64,000 nucleotides of DNA from Streptomyces tibetensis (GTDB lineage: Bacteria; Actinomycetota; Actinomycetes; Streptomycetales; Streptomycetaceae), in contig NZ_SZVW01000032.1 of NCBI RefSeq assembly GCF_007655005.1, positions 25,327 to 89,326 on the forward strand. The letters are read 5' to 3'. The notes below the pieces were generated by a model that saw only the letters and a program-made list of their open reading frames with translations, did not search any database and had not been told where the DNA came from. The stretch's first letter is position 1; every line of letters starts with the position of its first letter. Positions 31,301 through 39,782 of the stretch are shown here, piece after piece. The position numbers were made by a program, and so were the translations under genes.

Positions 31301-33394
31301 TCCTGGGTCTGGTCCCATCCGGAAACCGGCCTGCACGCCGTCATGGATGCCGGTGGAGCGGTGAGGCTGGGAAGACCCGGTCAGGACCGGGCCCGCCTGG
31401 TGCCCCTCGTCGAGGTCACCGCCACCGGCCACGGGCGCATGTGGTCGGGGGAGCGGTTCATCGAGACGGCCATCGGTGAGCGCCTGGCCTACCGGGGGCA
31501 CGAGACGGTTCAGCGCGGCGGCGGGGAGTGTACGACGATCCGGCTCACGGATTCCGAGACCGGTCTGGCCGCCCACGTCACCCTGGAGACCCGTGCGGGC
31601 AGCGGTTGTCTGCGGGCCCGGGTGCGCCTCGTCAACGAGGGCGAGGTGCCGCTGCGGCTGGAGAGCGTCTCCACCCTGGCCTTCGGCGGCGTCGTCGACG
31701 GGGAGGGCGGCCTCGACGACCTGACCCTGCACTGGGCGGACAACGACTGGCTCGCCGAATGCCGGTGGCGGCAGGACGGGTTCCGCAAGCGGGTGGTCCC
31801 GCTGAGCCGCTCCGCCCACGGTCATGAGGGCCGGGGCTGCTTCGAGCGGTACTCACAGGGGAGCTGGTCCACCGGCCGCCACCTTCCCGTGGCCGGCCTC
31901 ACCGACGCGGAAGGCCGCGCCTGGCTGTGGCAGATCGAGTCCAGCGCGGGCTGGCGCTTCGAGACGGGCGAACGCGAGGGCGCCGCCTATGTGGCCCTGT
32001 TCGGCCCCGACGACGCGCACCACCAGTGGCGGCACACCCTGGCCCCCGGCGAGGAGTTCCACACCGTCCCGGCCGTTCTCGTCCACACGCGGACCGGCGG
32101 GCTGGACGCGGCCTTCGGTGAACTCACCGACTACCGCCGGAGCATCCGCCGCGACCACTCCGACCACCGCGCACTGCCGGTGATCTACAACGACTACATG
32201 AACACCCTGATGGGCGACCCCACCACGGAACGGCTCCTGCCGCTGATCGAGGCGGCGGGTGCGGCCGGTGCCGAGGTGTTCGTGATCGACGCGGGCTGGT
32301 ACGATGACGACGCCCAGGGCTGGTGGGACGCCGTGGGCGCCTGGGAGCCCGCTCCCCGCCGTTTCCCTGGCGGTCTGCCGGAGGTCCTGGACGCCGTCAG
32401 GGCGCACGGTATGACCCCGGGGCTCTGGCTCGAACCCGAAGTCGTCGGCGTGCGCAGCCCCCTGGCCCGCACCCTTCCTCCCGAGGCGTTCTTCCGGCGC
32501 GGCGGTCTGCGCGTCACCGAACACGGGCGGCACCACCTGGACCTGCGTCACGCGGCCGCCCGCGCCCATCTCGACGGGGTCGTGGACCGGCTGGTCGGTG
32601 AGTGGGGCGTCGGCTACCTGAAGCTCGACTACAACATCAACATCGGTCCCGGCACGGAGAGCGGCTCCGAGAGCGCGGGTGCCGGCCTGCTCGGGCACCA
32701 CCGTGCCCACCTCGACTGGATGGCCTCGCTCCTCGACCGGCATCCCGGTCTCGTCCTGGAGAACTGCGGATCGGGTGGCCTGCGCATGGACTACGCGCAG
32801 TTGGCCGTCGCCCAACTGCAGTCCACCAGCGACCAGCAGGACCTCCTGCGCTATCCGCCCATCGCCGCCGCGGCCGCCACCGCCGTGACACCGGAGCAGG
32901 CCGCGGTCTGGGCCTACCCCCAGCCGGACCACACCCTCGACGAGATCGCCCTCACCCTCACCGGGGCCCTGCTCGGCCGCGTGCACCTCTCCGGCTTCCT
33001 CAACCTGATGAGCCCCGAGCAGTCCGGCCTCGTCCGCTCGGCCATCTCCGTGTACAAGGAGCTCCGGCCGGAGCTCGGCCGGGCGAGGCCGTTCTGGCCT
33101 CTGGGGCTTCCCGGCTGGGAGGACGAGTGGATCGCGCATGGACTTCGGGGCGGAGGGGCGACGTTCCTCTCCGTCTGCAGGCGGGCACCGGAGAACGCCG
33201 GAGCATCCACCCCGAGCAGCACCCTCGCCATCCCTCACCTGCGGGGTACGCAGGTCCGGCCCGAGGTGCTGTATCCGCCGACAGCCGATGCCACCGCGGA
33301 GTGGAACGCGGACGCGGGGCGGCTCACCGTCTCGCTGCCGCGCGGGAACACCGCCGTTCTCCTCCGGCTGGACCCGGTGGCGGCAAACGCGTAG
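31271..33394 (+). CDS. Alpha-galactosidase, GH36
   Basis: A 707-aa cytoplasmic enzyme with an N-terminal beta-supersandwich (~1-290), a TIM barrel and a C-terminal beta-domain. FVIDAGWYDDDAQGWWDAVG is the family substrate-binding block. The nucleophile Asp near 453 is in YLKLDYNIN and the acid/base Asp near 521 in QSTSDQQD; ENCGSGGLRMDYAQ lies between. It starts at TTG 31271 behind GGAAGGGGAA; the same start is present in the upstream duplicate copy. It is divergent from the LacI-importer-glycosidase operon and would remove alpha-galactosyl units from the imported sugar. Confidence 0.94.
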   Translation: MTATVETAEGSWVWSHPETGLHAVMDAGGAVRLGRPGQDRARLVPLVEVTATGHGRMWSGERFIETAIGERLAYRGHETVQRGGGECTTIRLTDSETGLAAHVTLETRAGSGCLRARVRLVNEGEVPLRLESVSTLAFGGVVDGEGGLDDLTLHWADNDWLAECRWRQDGFRKRVVPLSRSAHGHEGRGCFERYSQGSWSTGRHLPVAGLTDAEGRAWLWQIESSAGWRFETGEREGAAYVALFGPDDAHHQWRHTLAPGEEFHTVPAVLVHTRTGGLDAAFGELTDYRRSIRRDHSDHRALPVIYNDYMNTLMGDPTTERLLPLIEAAGAAGAEVFVIDAGWYDDDAQGWWDAVGAWEPAPRRFPGGLPEVLDAVRAHGMTPGLWLEPEVVGVRSPLARTLPPEAFFRRGGLRVTEHGRHHLDLRHAAARAHLDGVVDRLVGEWGVGYLKLDYNINIGPGTESGSESAGAGLLGHHRAHLDWMASLLDRHPGLVLENCGSGGLRMDYAQLAVAQLQSTSDQQDLLRYPPIAAAAATAVTPEQAAVWAYPQPDHTLDEIALTLTGALLGRVHLSGFLNLMSPEQSGLVRSAISVYKELRPELGRARPFWPLGLPGWEDEWIAHGLRGGGATFLSVCRRAPENAGASTPSSTLAIPHLRGTQVRPEVLYPPTADATAEWNADAGRLTVSLPRGNTAVLLRLDPVAANA

Positions 33395-33411
33395 GGGGAC
33401 GTGCCGCAGGA

Positions 33412-33442
33412 CCGCGGCCCGTTCCCGAACGGAACGGGCCGC
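33412..33442. terminator. Bidirectional hairpin terminator
   Basis: A perfect 13-bp stem, CGCGGCCCGTTCC (33412-33424) with its complement at 33430-33442 and a five-base loop, between the convergent alpha-galactosidase and esterase genes. Confidence 0.8.
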
Positions 33443-33484
33443 GACCGCGCAGGAACTCCGCCGATCGCTGCCGGAAAGGAGGTC

Positions 33485-34420
33485 TCAGAACCGGGTGAAG
33501 AAGTTCCAGATCTCGCCCGGCACCCAGGTCCTGGAGCCGCTGTCACCGGCGGCCCCGTCCTGGGGTGCGGCGATGTGCCCCTCGTCGAACGCGGCCCACA
33601 CGACCGGGCGTCCGGAGGAGCAGCCGGCGTACTGGGTGACGCGGTGCGCCCTGCTGCCCTGCGCGGGTTCGGGCGCGTTCTGGGCCGTGCACCCGTTGTT
33701 GCGGACGAACCGGTCACGCAGTGAACGTCCGCCGGCCACCCCGAGGACGGAGTCCCGGATGCCGTGGATGCCCAGGTACGCGATGGGTTGGGAGCCGCCG
33801 CTGCAACCGCTGAGCTGCCCGCCGGACTGAACGGCGACCGCGCGGAACACCGTCGCCCGGGAGCAGGCCAGGGCGTAGGTCATGGCGCCGCCGTAGCTGA
33901 AGCCGACGGAGAAGCGCCGGGTGGTGTCGACGCACAGCGCACCGTCGATCTGGCGGATCATGGCGTCGACGAAGGCCAGGTCCTCGCCGCCGGAGTTGGC
34001 CCAGCCGTTGTTCAGGCCCTGGGGTGCGATGAAGATGGCGCTGTTGTTCGCGAGCCGTTGGAGCCCGTAATAGGCCCAGGTGCCGTTCTGGACGGTGCGG
34101 CCGGTGGCCACGTCGGTGGACGTGCCGCCCAGCCAGTGGAAGCCGAAGACCATGCGGTAGGAGCGGTTGCGGTCGTAGTTGTCCGGCACCTTCAGGATGT
34201 AGCTGCGGTTCTTGCCGTTGATCTGCAGGGTGTGGGTGCCGCTGTTGAGCCCGGGGGCTTTGCCGCATCCGGCCGTCGCCGCAGGCGCCGCGGCCCCGGC
34301 GGGCGCGGTGCGTTGCCCGTCCGTGCCGTTGTGCAGAGCCGTACCGCTGGTGGCCGTGGCCACGGCGAGGAACGCCGCGGCGACGACGGACCACAACCTG
34401 GGTGACTTGCGTGCTGGCAT
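33485..34420 (-). CDS. Secreted feruloyl-esterase/PHB-depolymerase-family esterase (CE1-like)
   Basis: A 311-aa exported alpha/beta-hydrolase. The signal peptide is residues ~1-27 (RLWSVVAAAFLAVATATSG). An Ala/Pro linker follows, then GCGKAPGLNSGTHTLQINGK, typical of the feruloyl-esterase-C/PHB-depolymerase group. The nucleophile Ser near 175 is in VGFSYGGAMTYA and the catalytic His in FDEGH. Several cysteines (GCGKA, ALCVD, ACSRA, SGCSGG, NNGCT, AGCSS) suggest disulfides. ATG 34420 has GAAGGAG upstream. It probably removes feruloyl decorations from plant polysaccharide, in keeping with the neighbouring glycosidases. Confidence 0.85.
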   Translation of the reverse strand: MPARKSPRLWSVVAAAFLAVATATSGTALHNGTDGQRTAPAGAAAPAATAGCGKAPGLNSGTHTLQINGKNRSYILKVPDNYDRNRSYRMVFGFHWLGGTSTDVATGRTVQNGTWAYYGLQRLANNSAIFIAPQGLNNGWANSGGEDLAFVDAMIRQIDGALCVDTTRRFSVGFSYGGAMTYALACSRATVFRAVAVQSGGQLSGCSGGSQPIAYLGIHGIRDSVLGVAGGRSLRDRFVRNNGCTAQNAPEPAQGSRAHRVTQYAGCSSGRPVVWAAFDEGHIAAPQDGAAGDSGSRTWVPGEIWNFFTRF

Positions 34421-34650
34421 CACATCACTCCTTCGCGTGGAAATAGGTGTGTGCATGACAAGTTCGCGTCGCAGGGGGCGCCCTCGGGAACTCCCGGTGG
34501 CCCCGGTTCTCCTGGATCGTCCGATACCTCGAACAATGCTCGGGGTTTCGGTATTGGGATGATAGAAAGCACGCGGCAACCGTCAATGCGTGGCACAGGC
34601 TTCCCGCGAGTGTGGCCGAACCCCGCCCGTGCGGTGGCTCCCGAAGGGCG

Positions 34651-35352
34651 CTACGCCTGAAGGTCGAGGGACTGCAGGTGCCGGCGGAGCCAGTGCTCGG
34701 TGTTGCTGACGTGCAGCAGGGCGGCGGCCTGGCTGAGGGCGGAGTCGCGGGTGCACAGGGCGTCGAAGATCGCCTGGTGTTCCGCCAGGGTCCGCTCGGA
34801 CGACCGGTCGTCGCTCTGCCCGCGCCAGATGCGAGCGCGCAGGGTGCGGCCGGAGATCCCCTCGAGCAGGGTGAGCAGAGTCTCGTTGCCGGTGGCCGCG
34901 ACGACCGCCCGATGGAAGGCGGCGTCGTGCGCGTTGAGCTGTTCGACGTCATCGCGTGCCTCACGCATGGCGTCCAAGTGCCGCTCGATGTTGGCCAGTT
35001 GCTCGTCCGTGACCCGGTGGGCGGCGAGCCCGGTGGCGAGCGGTTCGAGCAGCCGCCGCACCTCCATCAGGTCCAGCAGCGCGCCCTTGTCGCTCTGGAG
35101 GAGCTCCACCGCGCCGCCCAGGCCCTCCAGGAGCAGGCTCGGCTGGAGACTGGTCACGTACGTGCCGTCTCCTCGTCGGACCTCCAGCACCCGGGCGACG
35201 GACAGAGCCTTGACCGCCTCACGGGCGAGGTTGCGCGAGAGCCCCAGCTGCGCCGCCAATTCCGGCTCCGGCGGCAGTTTCGCGCCCGGGGGCAGCGCTC
35301 CCGAGCGGATGAGCTCACGGATCTGCTCTATGGCCTTGTCCGTCAGGGACAA
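34651..35352 (-). CDS. FadR/GntR-family regulator, paralogue 1
   Basis: A 233-aa regulator. The N-terminal winged helix has LPPGAKLPPEPELAAQLGLS and NLAREAVKALSVARVLEV; the C-terminal FCD domain carries NAHDAAFHRAVV and HVSN with probable metal-binding His/Asp. TTG 35352 with GGAGGGAGC upstream gives MSLTDKAI, matching the N-terminus of paralogue 2. It is last in the fucose operon, 193 bases after paralogue 2, so it may have its own promoter. By eye about three quarters of residues are identical to paralogue 2. Confidence 0.9.
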   Translation of the reverse strand: MSLTDKAIEQIRELIRSGALPPGAKLPPEPELAAQLGLSRNLAREAVKALSVARVLEVRRGDGTYVTSLQPSLLLEGLGGAVELLQSDKGALLDLMEVRRLLEPLATGLAAHRVTDEQLANIERHLDAMREARDDVEQLNAHDAAFHRAVVAATGNETLLTLLEGISGRTLRARIWRGQSDDRSSERTLAEHQAIFDALCTRDSALSQAAALLHVSNTEHWLRRHLQSLDLQA

Positions 35353-35545
35353 CCTGAGCTCCCTCCGTGAGCGCCGCTCCTCAGGGCCTCTTCCGCGGGT
35401 TTGGCAGGAGGGCCGTCCTATGTGACGCCGATGATAGCGGCACCACCGGCCGAAGATCCCTGGACGTATCCGGAGCGCGGGCGTCGCGTCGGGCCCGGCC
35501 GTCCGGGGCCTCCTGACGGTTCGCACCCGGCGTGGGCGGCCCTGG

Positions 35546-36277
35546 TCAGGAGGCGAGTCCGCCTGCCGGGCCGCCGCTCTCGGGCGAGCCGCTCGTGGAC
35601 TCCAGGTGCTTCCGCAGCCACTGCTCGGTGTTGCTGACGTGCAGCAGGGCCGCCGCGTGGCCCAATGCCGCATCGCGAGCGGCCAGGGCGGCGTAGATCG
35701 CCTCGTGCTCCGCGAGGGTGCGTCCGTAGGACCGGCTGTCGACCAGGCCGCGCCAGATGCGGGCGCGCAGGGTGCGGCCCGAGATGCCTTCGAGGAGGGT
35801 GATGAGGGTTTCGTTGCCGGTGACGTTCGCGATGGCCCGGTGGAAGGCCGCGTCATGGGCGTTCAGCTGCTCGACCCCGCTCGCTTCCCGCATCGCGTCC
35901 AGATGTCCCTTCACCTCGGCCAGGCCGTCGTCCGAGATCCGGGCGACGGCCAGCGCGGTGACGACCGGTTCCAGAAGGCGCCGGACCTCCATGAGGTCGA
36001 GTACGACGCCCGGGTCCACCTGGAGCAGCTCCACCGCGCCGCCCAGCCCTTCGAGCAGCAGACCCGGCTGGAGGCTGGTGACATAGGTGCCGTCTCCCCG
36101 TCTGACCTCCAGGACGCGGGCCACGGCCAGCGCCTTGACCGCCTCGCGGGCCAGATTGCGGGACAGGCCGAGCTGGGCCGCCAGTTCCTGCTCGGGAGGC
36201 AGCTTGGAGCCGGGCGGGAGCGTACCGGAGGCGATGAGCTCGCGGATCTGCGCGATCGCCCTGTCGGTCAGGGACAC
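35546..36277 (-). CDS. FadR/GntR-family regulator, paralogue 2
   Basis: A 243-aa regulator. The winged helix has LPPGSKLPPEQELAAQLGLS and the FCD domain has NAHDAAFHRAIANVTGNETL. GTG 36277 overlaps the 3' end of the aldo-keto reductase by 10 bases, so it is translated with the catabolic genes. The C-terminus has a Gly/Ser tail (SGSPESGGPAGGLAS) not found in paralogue 1. FCD-domain regulators typically sense sugar acids; a fuconate-type intermediate would fit here. Confidence 0.9.
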   Translation of the reverse strand: MSLTDRAIAQIRELIASGTLPPGSKLPPEQELAAQLGLSRNLAREAVKALAVARVLEVRRGDGTYVTSLQPGLLLEGLGGAVELLQVDPGVVLDLMEVRRLLEPVVTALAVARISDDGLAEVKGHLDAMREASGVEQLNAHDAAFHRAIANVTGNETLITLLEGISGRTLRARIWRGLVDSRSYGRTLAEHEAIYAALAARDAALGHAAALLHVSNTEQWLRKHLESTSGSPESGGPAGGLAS

Positions 36278-37299
36278 GATGTGCTCCTCTCGGGGATGCC
36301 GTCACCCTGCGGGACCCGCCCGACGGGCACGTCGGGTCGGATGAGTCCCTGGTCGAGGAGGTCGTTCCAGAGGCCGGCGGGAGTGCTCCGGTGGTGGAGC
36401 TGCGCGTTGCGGGTGACCTGGCCGGCGTCGCGCATGCCGAGGGTGACGTTGACGACGTCGGGGTGGGTGTGGGGGAAGGCGATGGCCGCGGCGGGCAGAC
36501 TCGTGCCGTGGGCCTCGCAGATCTCCGCGATGGCCAGGGCACGCCGTACGAGGTCGGGCGGGGCGTCCTGGTAGTCGTACTTCATGCCGGCGGCGGGACG
36601 GTCGCGGGAGAGCAGGCCCGAGTTGAAGACACCGACGGCGACGACGCTCTTGCCGGTCTCCCGCGCGGCCGGCAGGACGTCGTCGAGGGCGCCCTGGTCG
36701 AGCAGGGTGTAGCGGCCGGCGAGCATGACGACGTCGGCGGCGGTCTCGCGCAGGAACCGGGCGAGCATGGCGGACTGGTTCATACCGGCGCCGATCGCGC
36801 CGACGACGCCCTGGTCGCGCAGGTCGGCGAGGGCGGGCATGGCCTCGTCGGCGGCCTGTCGCCAGTGGTCGTCGGGGTCGTGGAGATAGACGACGTCCAG
36901 GTGGTCCAGGCCCGTGCGTTCCAGCGTGGCTTCGATGGAGCTCAGCACCCCGTCCCGGCTGAAGTCCCACTGACGGCGCACGTCGTCGCGGACGACGAAG
37001 CCCTCGCTGTCGACACCACGGGGGTTTTCGTTGGGGACGAGCAGGCGGCCCACCTTGGAGGAGACGACGTACTCGCTGCGCGGCCTCGCGCGCAGCGCGG
37101 TGCCGAGGCGGCGTTCGGACAGGCCCAGACCGTAGTGGGGGGCGGTGTCGAAGTAGCGGATGCCGGCGTCCCAGGCGGCGTCGACCGCGGCTGACGCCTC
37201 CTCGGGGGAGGTGATGCGGTAGAGGTTGCCGATCACGGAGGCTCCGAAGCCGAGCTCGGTGAGTTCGACACGGGTGTTGCGGATCGTTCGGCGGCGCAA
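36268..37299 (-). CDS. Aldo/keto reductase, probable L-fucose (L-galactose) dehydrogenase
   Basis: A 343-aa AKR. Catalytic Asp51 and Tyr56 are in YFDTAPHYG; Lys is in SSKVGRLL and His in VYLHDPDD. The NAD(P)-binding end has NVTLGMRDAGQV. Family members of this type oxidise L-fucose or L-galactose at C1 to the lactone. It lies in the same operon as a lactonase and fuconate dehydratase, which need that product. The start is GTG or ATG at 37299 (MRRRTIRNTRVELTELGFG), and the C-terminus runs 10 bases into the regulator gene. Confidence 0.85.
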   Translation of the reverse strand: MRRRTIRNTRVELTELGFGASVIGNLYRITSPEEASAAVDAAWDAGIRYFDTAPHYGLGLSERRLGTALRARPRSEYVVSSKVGRLLVPNENPRGVDSEGFVVRDDVRRQWDFSRDGVLSSIEATLERTGLDHLDVVYLHDPDDHWRQAADEAMPALADLRDQGVVGAIGAGMNQSAMLARFLRETAADVVMLAGRYTLLDQGALDDVLPAARETGKSVVAVGVFNSGLLSRDRPAAGMKYDYQDAPPDLVRRALAIAEICEAHGTSLPAAAIAFPHTHPDVVNVTLGMRDAGQVTRNAQLHHRSTPAGLWNDLLDQGLIRPDVPVGRVPQGDGIPERSTSCP

Positions 37300-37333
37300 G
37301 ACGTTCTCCTCGGGGATGACGGGTCGCGTGCTG

Positions 37334-38371
37334 TCAGCGTCTGACGTGGGCGGAGCCGCCCGCGGCGAGCGCCTCCACCTCGGCGAGGGTGGCCATGGAG
37401 ACGTCCCCCGGGGTGGTCATGACGAGGGCGCCGTGGGCGGTGCCGTAGGCGAGGGCCTGTTCCAGGCCCGCGCCGGTGAGCAGGCCGTAGACGAGCCCCG
37501 CGGCGAAGCCGTCGCCCGAGCCGATCCGGTCCAGGACGTGCAGTCCGGGCATGTGCGGACCGGCGACGAGGCCGGTCCCGGGGGACCAGGCGACCGCGGA
37601 CCAGTCGTTGACGCCGGCGGACGGCACCTCGCGCAACGTGGTGGCCAGCACGCTCACCCCGGGCAGCAGACCGGCGACCTCGGCGAGCGCGTCGGGAACC
37701 TCGTCGGCCGTGAGCCGACAGGCGCCCGGACGGCTGCCCGCGAGACCCAGGGCACCCACGACGACGTCGGCGTGCCGGGCAAGGCGCAGGTCCGCCTCCC
37801 GGGCGCCGTCGGCGCCGCCACGGCCGGTCCAGAGGCTGGGGCGGTAGTTGGGGTCGTAGGAGACGGTCACGCCATGACGGCGAGCGGCGGCCATCGCCTC
37901 GTCGGCCACATCGACGGTGGTGTCCGACAGGCCGGCGAAGACGCCGCCGGTGTGGAACCAGCGCACCGATCCGGAGAACACGGCATCCCAGTCGACGTCT
38001 CCCTTCCGCAGGTGCGACACGGCCGTGTTCGCCCGGTCGCTGACGCCGAGAGCGCCGCGGATGCCGTAGCCGCGTTCCACGAAGTTGAGGCCGTTGCGGG
38101 CGCGGCGGCCGATGCCGTCGTCGGGGACCCAGCGGATCAGCGAGGTGTCGACGCCGCCCTGCAGGATCAGGTCCTCGACGAGCCGGCCCACGGCGTTGTC
38201 GGCGAGGGCGGTGACGACCGCGGTGCGCAGGCCGAAGCAGCGGCGCAGACTCCGTACCACGTTGTACTCACCGCCCCCCTCCCACACCTGGAAGGAACGG
38301 GCGGTGCGGATCCGTCCCTCGCCCGGGTCGAAGCGCAGCATCACCTCGCCCAGGGCGATCACCTCGGTCAC
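37334..38371 (-). CDS. PfkB-family sugar kinase, 2-keto-3-deoxygluconate-kinase-like
   Basis: A 345-aa ribokinase-fold kinase. It starts with IALGEVMLRFDPGEGRIRTA and has GGGEYNVVRSLRRCFG near the substrate pocket. The anion-hole/catalytic motif is DRIGSGDGFAAGL with catalytic Asp near 287; the common GAGD form is here GSGD. GTG 38371 (GAGGAGCAC upstream) overlaps the aldolase stop (GTGA). With the Eda-like aldolase it would form a kinase-aldolase end route, as in 2-keto-3-deoxygluconate catabolism. A kinase is unusual in a fucose pathway, so the operon may also take another deoxy-keto-acid. Confidence 0.85.
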   Translation of the reverse strand: MTEVIALGEVMLRFDPGEGRIRTARSFQVWEGGGEYNVVRSLRRCFGLRTAVVTALADNAVGRLVEDLILQGGVDTSLIRWVPDDGIGRRARNGLNFVERGYGIRGALGVSDRANTAVSHLRKGDVDWDAVFSGSVRWFHTGGVFAGLSDTTVDVADEAMAAARRHGVTVSYDPNYRPSLWTGRGGADGAREADLRLARHADVVVGALGLAGSRPGACRLTADEVPDALAEVAGLLPGVSVLATTLREVPSAGVNDWSAVAWSPGTGLVAGPHMPGLHVLDRIGSGDGFAAGLVYGLLTGAGLEQALAYGTAHGALVMTTPGDVSMATLAEVEALAAGGSAHVRR

Positions 38372-39027
38372 GGCGTGCTCCTCTCCACGGCCTCGGCGGT
38401 CAGCCGCCGGATCTCCGCGTACTCGCCGCGTTCCAGGTGGCCGGAGGTGACCATCCAGCTGCCGCCCACGGCGAGGACCGCCGGGTGGGAGAGGTAGCCG
38501 GGCATCAGATCCGGGCCGATGCCGCCGGTGGGCACGAACCGGGCCTGCGGGAAGGGAGCCGCCAGCGCCCGGAGCATCCGGGTGCCGCCGAGCGGCTCGG
38601 CGGGGAACAGCTTGACCGTGTCCAGGCCCGCCTTCAGCGCGCGCATCAACTCGGTCGCGGTGGCGATTCCGGGCACGACCGGGACCCCCAGCTCCCGGCC
38701 CCTGTCGATGACTTCCGCGTCGAAACCCGGGGAGACGAGGAACCGGGCCCCGGCCGCCACCGCCCGTTCCGCCTGCTCGGCCGTGAGGACGGTGCCGGCG
38801 CCGACGGTCAGGCCGCCGTGGGCCGCCATCGCCTTGAGGGCCTGCTCGGCGTCGGGCGTGCGGAAGGTGACCTCGGCGCACCGGGCACCGCCCGCAGCGA
38901 GCGCGTCGGCCAGGAAGCCGGCGGTCGCCACGGACGGCACGGTCAGCACGGGCAGGAGACGGGCCCCCGCGAGGACGGCCGTCAGGTCGTTGCCGCTCGT
39001 CGCACGCACCGCACTCGTCGCACTCAT
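38368..39027 (-). CDS. KDPG/KHG-type aldolase (Eda family)
   Basis: A 219-aa class I aldolase. Catalytic Glu52 is in AEVTFRTPDA and the Schiff-base Lys139 in TVKLFPAEPLGG, followed by FVPTGGIGPD. Length is right for the family. ATG 39027 overlaps the SDR stop and the gene end overlaps the kinase start. It would cleave a 2-keto-3-deoxy acid or its phosphate to pyruvate and an aldehyde (lactaldehyde if the substrate is 2-keto-3-deoxy-L-fuconate). Confidence 0.9.
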   Translation of the reverse strand: MSATSAVRATSGNDLTAVLAGARLLPVLTVPSVATAGFLADALAAGGARCAEVTFRTPDAEQALKAMAAHGGLTVGAGTVLTAEQAERAVAAGARFLVSPGFDAEVIDRGRELGVPVVPGIATATELMRALKAGLDTVKLFPAEPLGGTRMLRALAAPFPQARFVPTGGIGPDLMPGYLSHPAVLAVGGSWMVTSGHLERGEYAEIRRLTAEAVERSTP

Positions 39028-39782
39028 CGGCCGAGCCATCCGCCGTCGACGGGCAGGGTGGTGCCGTGGATGTAGTCGGCCGCACCGGACGCGAGGAAGA
39101 CGGTCGCACCGGCGAGATCGTCGGCGGATCCCCAGCGGCCGGCGGGAATCCGCTCCAGGATGGCCTTGCTGCGTGCCGGGTCGTCCTGGAGCGCCTGGGT
39201 GTTGTCGGTGGCGATGTAGCCAGGGGCGATGGCGTTGACGTTGACGCCGTGCGGGGCCCACTCGTTGGCCAGGGCCTTGGTCAGGCCGGCGATGCCGTGC
39301 TTGGCGGCGGTGTAGCCGGGAACGGTGATGCCGCCCTGGTAGCTGAGCAGCGAAGCCGTGAAGATGACCTTGCCGTGCCCGCGGGCGACCATGCCCGCCC
39401 CGACCGCGCGGGTGAGCGCGAACTGTGCGCTGAGGTTGACCTGGAGCACCAGCGCCCAGTCCGCGTCGGAGTGCTGGGCGGCGGGCGTGCGGCGGATGGT
39501 GCCGGCGTTGTTGACGAGGATGTCCACCGGGCGCTCACGCCCGGCGAGGTCGGCCCCGAGTGCCCGTACGGCTTCGGGGTCGGCGAAGTCGGTGCGGATC
39601 GCCTCGAAGGTGCGGCCCGCGGCGGTGACGTCCTTCTCGACGTCGCTGCCCGCCTCCAGTGACGCGCTGACGCCGATGATGTCGGCGCCGGCCTCGGCGA
39701 GGCCACGGGCCATGGCGCGGCCGATGCCACGGCTGGCGCCGGTGACGACGGCGAGTTTTCCGGTGAGGTCGAAGGCGTTCAC
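39024..39782 (-). CDS. Short-chain dehydrogenase/reductase, KduD/2-keto-3-deoxy-L-fuconate dehydrogenase-like
   Basis: A 252-aa classical SDR. Cofactor motif TGASRGIG (14-21), NNAG (91-94), catalytic Ser144, Tyr157 and Lys161 (YTAAK), and a C-terminus GGWLGR. The best fits are KduD-type 2-deoxy-3-dehydrogenases and 2-keto-3-deoxy-L-fuconate dehydrogenase; the fuconate dehydratase in the operon favours the second. ATGA overlaps join it to the Zn-dehydrogenase upstream and the aldolase downstream. Confidence 0.88.
   Translation of the reverse strand: MNAFDLTGKLAVVTGASRGIGRAMARGLAEAGADIIGVSASLEAGSDVEKDVTAAGRTFEAIRTDFADPEAVRALGADLAGRERPVDILVNNAGTIRRTPAAQHSDADWALVLQVNLSAQFALTRAVGAGMVARGHGKVIFTASLLSYQGGITVPGYTAAKHGIAGLTKALANEWAPHGVNVNAIAPGYIATDNTQALQDDPARSKAILERIPAGRWGSADDLAGATVFLASGAADYIHGTTLPVDGGWLGR

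Noticed and set aside
34421..34650. Promoter-like palindrome near 34527-34560 as an operator for the FCD-type regulators
   Set aside because: TCCGATACC and GGTATTGGG arms are visible, but they do not match the elements upstream of the fucose operon, so I could not support a link.
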